Shown here: positions 60,089-64,000 of the stretch, piece after piece
Layout of the letters: every line of letters starts with the position of its first letter
How positions within the stretch are numbered: position 1 is the first letter of the stretch
NCBI RefSeq assembly: GCF_000178975.2
Contig: NC_015064.1
Location: forward strand, 2,294,001-2,358,000
Length of the DNA stretch: 64,000 nt
Source of the DNA: Granulicella tundricola MP5ACTX9
Lineage (GTDB): Bacteria; Acidobacteriota; Terriglobia; Terriglobales; Acidobacteriaceae
Reading direction: 5' to 3'
The notes under the pieces: generated by a model
What the model saw: only the letters and a program-made list of their open reading frames with translations
Told to the model about the DNA's origin: nothing
Databases searched by the model: none
Program-made: the position numbers and the translations under genes

Positions 60089-60610
60089 CTAGCCGACGCT
60101 TACTTTGTAGTTGGGCGCGTACCGAATGGGCGGCGGCTCTGGTGCTGCCGCTGGGGTTAGCTTTGCTGGCGTGTAACCAACTTCGCCCTCAAGCTCTCCT
60201 AAAATGAAGGGCGTGGAGTTCCAGCCATAGAAGGTTCGCAGGTTGCCACTCTCACCCGGACTTGAGATGAATTTGAGCTCGAAACCTGTGCTGAGACGAT
60301 GAAAGTCTGCCCACAGTGCATCGTCGTCACCATGCAGAAGGCTCTTACGAGAGCTGTGCTCGCGGATCTCCCTGGCAATGGCTTCGTTGGGAATGCACAC
60401 ATCGATCGAGTAGCCGTTGCCATTTCCGAAGGTGTCACGCAGATGACTTAAACCCTGGATAGTGGCTGCGAGAAACCCGCGTAGCAAACTAGATTTTTCT
60501 TCTATGCCCATTTTGAGTGGGGGTGTGCAAGTGCGTCCTGAGAGCGACGTGAAGAATGCGGTGTTTGTAGAATCGAGTACGGCAGTAGTGTTGATAAACA
60601 GATAACTCAT
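60089..60610 (-). CDS. Phage-region protein, unknown
   Basis: A 173-residue protein with AAGGAAG upstream of the ATG. It begins MSYLFINTTAVLDSTNTAFF, has a helical middle (LLRGFLAATIQGLSHLRD) and a Pro-rich C-terminus (PAAAPEPPPIRYAPN). Not recognised. Confidence 0.55.
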   Translation of the reverse strand: MSYLFINTTAVLDSTNTAFFTSLSGRTCTPPLKMGIEEKSSLLRGFLAATIQGLSHLRDTFGNGNGYSIDVCIPNEAIAREIREHSSRKSLLHGDDDALWADFHRLSTGFELKFISSPGESGNLRTFYGWNSTPFILGELEGEVGYTPAKLTPAAAPEPPPIRYAPNYKVSVG

Positions 60611-60699
60611 GCGTGATGCTTCCTTCCCATTACTGGGGGTGGACTAGGTTGTTGTTTCTTTGGGGTGGATGCAGTGAATCTGCAGCGTGTCTAGTCGGA

Positions 60700-60957
60700 T
60701 TAGCCTGCGTTCATCATCTGGACTTTGAGCCTGGTTTTCTCGCTTTCAAGGGCAATTACACGCTTGCGCAGCGTGGCTATCGCCGGGTCGGGGGCTACAG
60801 CGGACGACCTGACAGCCAGTTTCCCCGTACGGATTTCTTTCAGGACATCTCCCGTAAGTGTCTTGTGGCCACGCCGTGCTGCCTCTGAGAACTCGGTTGT
60901 TGTGGGTGGTTTGATCTTGCGGGTGGAACTAGCTGATGCGTGTTCTAGCTTGGGCAT
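60700..60957 (-). CDS. Small phage-region protein with coiled coil
   Basis: Eighty-five residues preceded by AAGGAAA. The C-terminal half (AIATLRKRVIALESEKTRLK) is a probable coiled coil, and the N-terminal half is Ser/Thr/Lys-rich. Not recognised. Confidence 0.5.
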   Translation of the reverse strand: MPKLEHASASSTRKIKPPTTTEFSEAARRGHKTLTGDVLKEIRTGKLAVRSSAVAPDPAIATLRKRVIALESEKTRLKVQMMNAG

Positions 60958-61356
60958 GGGGATTTCCTTGTCGCCTGTGTGGCGATTGTTATGGTCTGTG
61001 AATTGTGTGGGAGGTCGGATGCAGAGTGTGCAAGCACTTCAAGTGCTAAGTGTTCAAAGACTTGTTTCGTGAAGAGGTCCGAAGGGCCGATACACACCTA
61101 CGAGCCCTTCAACTCTGCCAGCCAGGGTTTTTGCTTTGGGGGGGGTGGGATGCAACGTCAGTCGCAAGATCATTCGGTGCGACAGCAGCATGACTCGGTT
61201 GTGGTCACTGCCCTGCGGCACCGAATCGAATGCGATTGGTAGCTACGGCGTGAGCCGTTTGTTATTAGAGCGCGGAAGGGGACCGTTATGTCGCCCTTCC
61301 CTGCCTAAATGACCATCCAGGGGGAGGTCGATTTGAGGCGACTGCCCATTGTTTAC
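60958..61356. other. 399-nt stretch without a supported gene
   Basis: Weak short frames only. A G-run (about 61139-61146) and a purine-rich stretch are the only visible features. It separates two minus-strand phage genes and probably holds a promoter for the downstream ones. Confidence 0.35.
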
Positions 61357-61731
61357 TCAGCAAGAAATGCCCAGATACTCGCTGAAATCCATGACCAAGC
61401 GACTAAGCAGATTTGCCAGGGCAAACGAGCCATTGATCGGAAGTGCACCGTGATACCAGCCAGCCATTTCCTCGGGTGCATCTTCAGCAAAACCGGCAAG
61501 CATTGAGCTGCAATATTTTGCCCTCTGGTCTAGAGCCGCTAGGTCATCGACGCTCATTGCGATGGAGAGTCGTTGCCTCATTAGCATGTGCTCATACGCT
61601 TGCAGCGTCTCGATGAAGCATTCTGCCTCGGCGTTACCGTTTGAAGCCGACGTCATCTGGCTTATGGTCAGCCGGATGCTCTCAAGCTTCAGATTCACGG
61701 CCATATCTTGTGTGTTCGGGGTTGTTATCAT
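61357..61731 (-). CDS. 124-residue phage-region protein, unknown
   Basis: From the ATG at 61731, which has AAAGGAAGT directly upstream. Helical, with NLKLESIRLTISQMTSASNG and LQAYEHMLMRQRLSIAMSVD. Not recognised. The frame can be extended to 61851 but that lacks a ribosome site. The IS5 copy lies 172 nt to the right and does not disrupt it. Confidence 0.55.
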   Translation of the reverse strand: MITTPNTQDMAVNLKLESIRLTISQMTSASNGNAEAECFIETLQAYEHMLMRQRLSIAMSVDDLAALDQRAKYCSSMLAGFAEDAPEEMAGWYHGALPINGSFALANLLSRLVMDFSEYLGISC

Positions 61732-61903
61732 ACTTCCTTTCAAAAAAGTGGGACACCAGTTGAGAGGTCCGGTGCCCCGAACGGAGAATGAAAGGGTGAG
61801 TAATTGCCCCTTATAATTACTTAGACAGGAACTTGTCATTCTCACAACCACATTTCGGAAAAAGAGTTTGAATACTTTGGGTTAAGTGTAAGAGCTTGCC
61901 TAG

Positions 61904-63073
61904 GGAGCCTCTGCGCAGGCGGCCGATTTGACGATGTCGGTGTGTGACTTGAGTCGGCGGCCAAGTTTTTCTGCGGTTGGGCCGTGCTTTGCTTGTTCTG
62001 GCTGGGGTTTGTGCGGAGTCGAAGACTCATAGCCCGTCTCCCGGCGCTAGGCGGCGGTTCCCGCCAGGTGCTTGCGGTGGAGGTAGAGGTTGATGAGGGC
62101 GAAGTTGGCGCATAGCCGGTGATGGTTCTTGGCGATGCCTCTGTAGCGTACCTTGTCGAAGCCGAAGACGCGCTTCAGGATACGGAAGACGTGTTCTACT
62201 TTCGCTCTTACTTTTGATTTCGTCGTATTCTTCTTCTTTGCCGCTTCATCGACATAGTTCTTGAACCTGGTTCGCTTGCAGGTCATGTCCTGGGCCTTGG
62301 GCGCGGCCTGCCGGATGGCCTTGGTCTGGCCTTGATAGCCGCCGTCGCCCCACACCTTGCGCTCCTCCCCATGTAGCAGATCCGGCAGCATGTGTACGTC
62401 GGAGACGTTGGCCGCCGACGTTGCCACTGAGTGCACGTGACCTTCTTTTGCATCAACGCCGATGTGCGCCTTCAGTCCGAAGTACCACTGCTTGCCCTTA
62501 CGAGTCTGACGCATCGCCGGATCACGCTCTTTCTTCTCGTTCTTGGTCGAAGAAGGCGCATGAATAATGGTCGCATCCACGATCGTGCCGGTCTCGATGC
62601 GGATGCCCCTGGCCGCCAGATGCAGGTTCACCGCGTCGAGCATGGCACCGCCAAGGTCATGCTTTTCGAGCAGGTGGCGGAAGCGCAGCACTGTCGTTTC
62701 ATCCGGTGCCGGAGCCACGCCCAGGTCAACACCAGCGAACCGCCGCAGCGTGAAGGACTCATAAAACGCCTCTTCGACGCCGGGGTCGGACAAGTTGAAC
62801 CACTGTTGCATAAAGTACGTCCGAAGCATGATCGCAAGCCCGACAGGACGACGGCCGTTGCCGGCCTTCGGGTAGTGCGGTTCGACCAGAGCCTGTAACT
62901 CGGGCCACGGAACAACCACTTCCATCTCATCCAAAAACAGCTCCCGCCGAGACTTCCGCCCATACTTCTCAAAGATCGACTGGGACGCAAACGTCTGCTG
63001 CTTCATCGCCATCCACCCCTAACCATCAGATTAATCCATCAGGCCGCGGACGCAGAACTTGTGCAGAGTTTCC
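61904..63073 (-). mobile_element. IS5-family insertion sequence, copy 2 (inverted)
   Basis: 1170 bp, from GGAGCCTCTGC at 61904 to GCAGAGTTTCC ending at 63073, the reverse of copy 1. It is flanked by the 4-bp duplication CTAG at 61900-61903 and 63074-63077, which differs from the TTAG of copy 1. It lies between the primase and the 124-residue gene. Confidence 0.93.
62047..63012 (-). CDS. IS5-family transposase, copy 2
   Basis: The 321-residue protein is identical to the transposase at 41536-42501, including the D-D-E residues in IVDATIIHAP, VWGDGGYQGQ and KVEHVFRIL. Identity also extends to antisense and out-of-frame translations, so the DNA copies are nearly or fully identical, which indicates recent transposition. 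Confidence 0.95.
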   Translation of the reverse strand: MAMKQQTFASQSIFEKYGRKSRRELFLDEMEVVVPWPELQALVEPHYPKAGNGRRPVGLAIMLRTYFMQQWFNLSDPGVEEAFYESFTLRRFAGVDLGVAPAPDETTVLRFRHLLEKHDLGGAMLDAVNLHLAARGIRIETGTIVDATIIHAPSSTKNEKKERDPAMRQTRKGKQWYFGLKAHIGVDAKEGHVHSVATSAANVSDVHMLPDLLHGEERKVWGDGGYQGQTKAIRQAAPKAQDMTCKRTRFKNYVDEAAKKKNTTKSKVRAKVEHVFRILKRVFGFDKVRYRGIAKNHHRLCANFALINLYLHRKHLAGTAA

Positions 63074-63254
63074 CTAGTATGCGTGTCGAGGATAAGTGAC
63101 ATCTCGCGCCCATGGTTTAGTTGTTTACAGATTTCACTATTGCAGAGTATGCGCTTGAGTTCTCAGTTAGACATAGAGGTATACAGTACAATCCCCTAAC
63201 AATGTAGATGGGTGGCTTAAGCCCACTGTTGACAGAGTATTCAGCCACCCCCCA

Positions 63255-63295
63255 TACCGAAATTTTCGGTATCTGATTCGGATATTTTCGGTATC
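63255..63295. promoter_or_regulatory. Palindrome plus half-site, possible operator
   Basis: ATACCGAAA and TTTCGGTAT face each other around a single T (63255-63273). A further TTTCGGTAT half-site lies at 63287-63295, two helical turns (22 nt) from the first. It ends just before the primase stop codon. It could be a repressor operator or replication iterons. Confidence 0.5.
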
Positions 63296-63297
63296 AC

Positions 63298-64000
63298 TCA
63301 CGGCTGCAGGGGTTTGTGTATCCAATCAGAACCAAGGATCTGAGTCAGGTCCGAGCCATGAATCTCAAGAAACTCACTGACATCCTTGAACTCACTCGGT
63401 ATGCAGCAGACCCTCACCTCCAGAGCTTGATCCTTGAGGCTGGCAACAACCTTCTGAGCATGAGTGACTCCAGTCTTATCTTTGTCGTTGTCAGGAAGAA
63501 TGATGACTCGCTTGCCTTGCAGGCTGTGTGAGTATGAAGCCTGCCACTTGTGGGCACCACCAGGACAGGTGACCACCGCAACATCCTTCAGCGAAGTGAT
63601 TTCTGATGTCAGGCGTAGCGATCTCACGTTGTCGCAATCCTTCTCTCCTTCACAGATCACAACCACGTCTGCCTCATCGACATCACCTAGCCCGTACAGC
63701 ATCTTGGTAACACCATCCAAGTTCCATATCCATTTCTTAGGATTGTTTGGATCGGGCCGGCGCTGCAGAAAGAGCTTACCTTCGTTGGTCTTGTACCGGA
63801 GCACTTCAAACTTTAGTATGCCGGCTGTGTTCCGGTACTGATAGCTGGCCTCAGGCTGCCCCAGGTGGCCCTTCAGCAACCCTAGGGAGATAAGGACACC
63901 AATCAGTCGGGGCAGAGCGTCCTTAGTCGAAAGGTCTTCACCTTTGCTTTTGGCAACCCATTGCTCAAATGCAATCAGCTTGCCACCCCTGTCACACGCA
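63298..64000 (-). CDS. Phage primase with Toprim domain (5' end outside window)
   Basis: The minus frame is open from the right edge to 63298, at least 233 residues. The visible part has ADVVVICEGEKDCDN (Toprim Glu motif) and KRVIILPDNDKDKTG (Toprim D-x-D motif), which bind the catalytic metal in primases and primase-helicases. Upstream residues (GGKLIAFEQWVAKSKG, LIGVLISLGLLKGHL) read smoothly in the same frame. The annotated TTG at 63879 is not the real start. Any zinc finger or helicase part lies outside the window. Confidence 0.82.
   Translation of the reverse strand, partial: ACDRGGKLIAFEQWVAKSKGEDLSTKDALPRLIGVLISLGLLKGHLGQPEASYQYRNTAGILKFEVLRYKTNEGKLFLQRRPDPNNPKKWIWNLDGVTKMLYGLGDVDEADVVVICEGEKDCDNVRSLRLTSEITSLKDVAVVTCPGGAHKWQASYSHSLQGKRVIILPDNDKDKTGVTHAQKVVASLKDQALEVRVCCIPSEFKDVSEFLEIHGSDLTQILGSDWIHKPLQP

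Larger units (their letters stand above)
53081..64000 (-). mobile_element. Decaying second prophage (right end outside window)
   Basis: All genes run on the minus strand from a Toprim primase at the right edge to a tail fibre and a terminator at 53081-53105. Tape measure and fibre are related in parts to the prophage at the left. No capsid, portal or integrase is seen here, the fibre has three lesions, and an IS5 copy sits in the middle, so it is likely defective. Confidence 0.75.

Noticed and set aside
41475..63073. Composite transposon bounded by the two IS5 copies
   Set aside because: Each copy has its own matching 4-bp duplication (TTAG or CTAG). A composite unit would be expected to share one duplication at the outer ends only.
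1..64000. CRISPR array, rRNA operon, complete tRNA
   Set aside because: No regularly spaced direct repeats, rRNA-like sequence or full cloverleaf were seen. Only the tRNA-Leu 3' fragment is present.

Overview
The window looks like the chromosome of a soil Gram-negative bacterium, tentatively Acidobacteriota (Acidobacteriaceae-like). This is inferred from the style of the giant YD-repeat protein, a small DUF3761 protein, a sortase with an LPxTG partner in an otherwise Gram-negative gene set, and balanced-to-GC-rich coding. No rRNA, complete tRNA or core-metabolism gene is present. Almost everything is phage, insertion sequence or accessory cargo.

Region 1 (1-29.3 kb) is most of a temperate siphophage prophage. 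Its + strand carries terminase end, portal, prohead protease, capsid, connectors, tail tube, a G/T tail-assembly chaperone pair with a clear -1 slippery heptamer, a GIY-YIG homing endonuclease, tape measure, SGNH-hydrolase fibre, distal tail proteins, NlpC/P60-like protein, gpJ-like tip protein and GH24 endolysin. After facing terminators come minus-strand genes: a 2.4-kaa secreted RHS/YD-repeat protein ending in an L,D-transpeptidase (YkuD) domain, followed 8 nt later by a small three-helix membrane protein (a toxin/immunity-like pair), and the phage tyrosine integrase. A 58-bp 3' fragment of tRNA-Leu(UAA) sits beside the integrase and is a likely attachment site. Its geometry suggests that two elements integrated in tandem in the same tRNA.

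Region 2 (29.3-53 kb) is accessory DNA with many small genes: a HEPN-like protein, small paralogous proteins, a class-3-lipase-like hydrolase, a broken lectin-like membrane protein, a pair of overlapping tyrosine recombinases (the second with a ruined active site) followed by a KH protein, a stand-alone EAL phosphodiesterase, an LPHTG protein with its own sortase, an XRE regulator, an IS30 element, two cold-shock proteins, a second KH protein and a CRP/FNR regulator.

Region 3 (53-64 kb, minus strand) is a decaying second phage: a Toprim primase running off the right edge, small unknown genes, a tape measure without a good start, and a tail fibre broken by two frameshifts and one stop. Two matching 1170-bp IS5-family copies in opposite orientation (41475-42644 and 61904-63073) flank 19 kb. 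Each has its own 4-bp target duplication, so they inserted independently.
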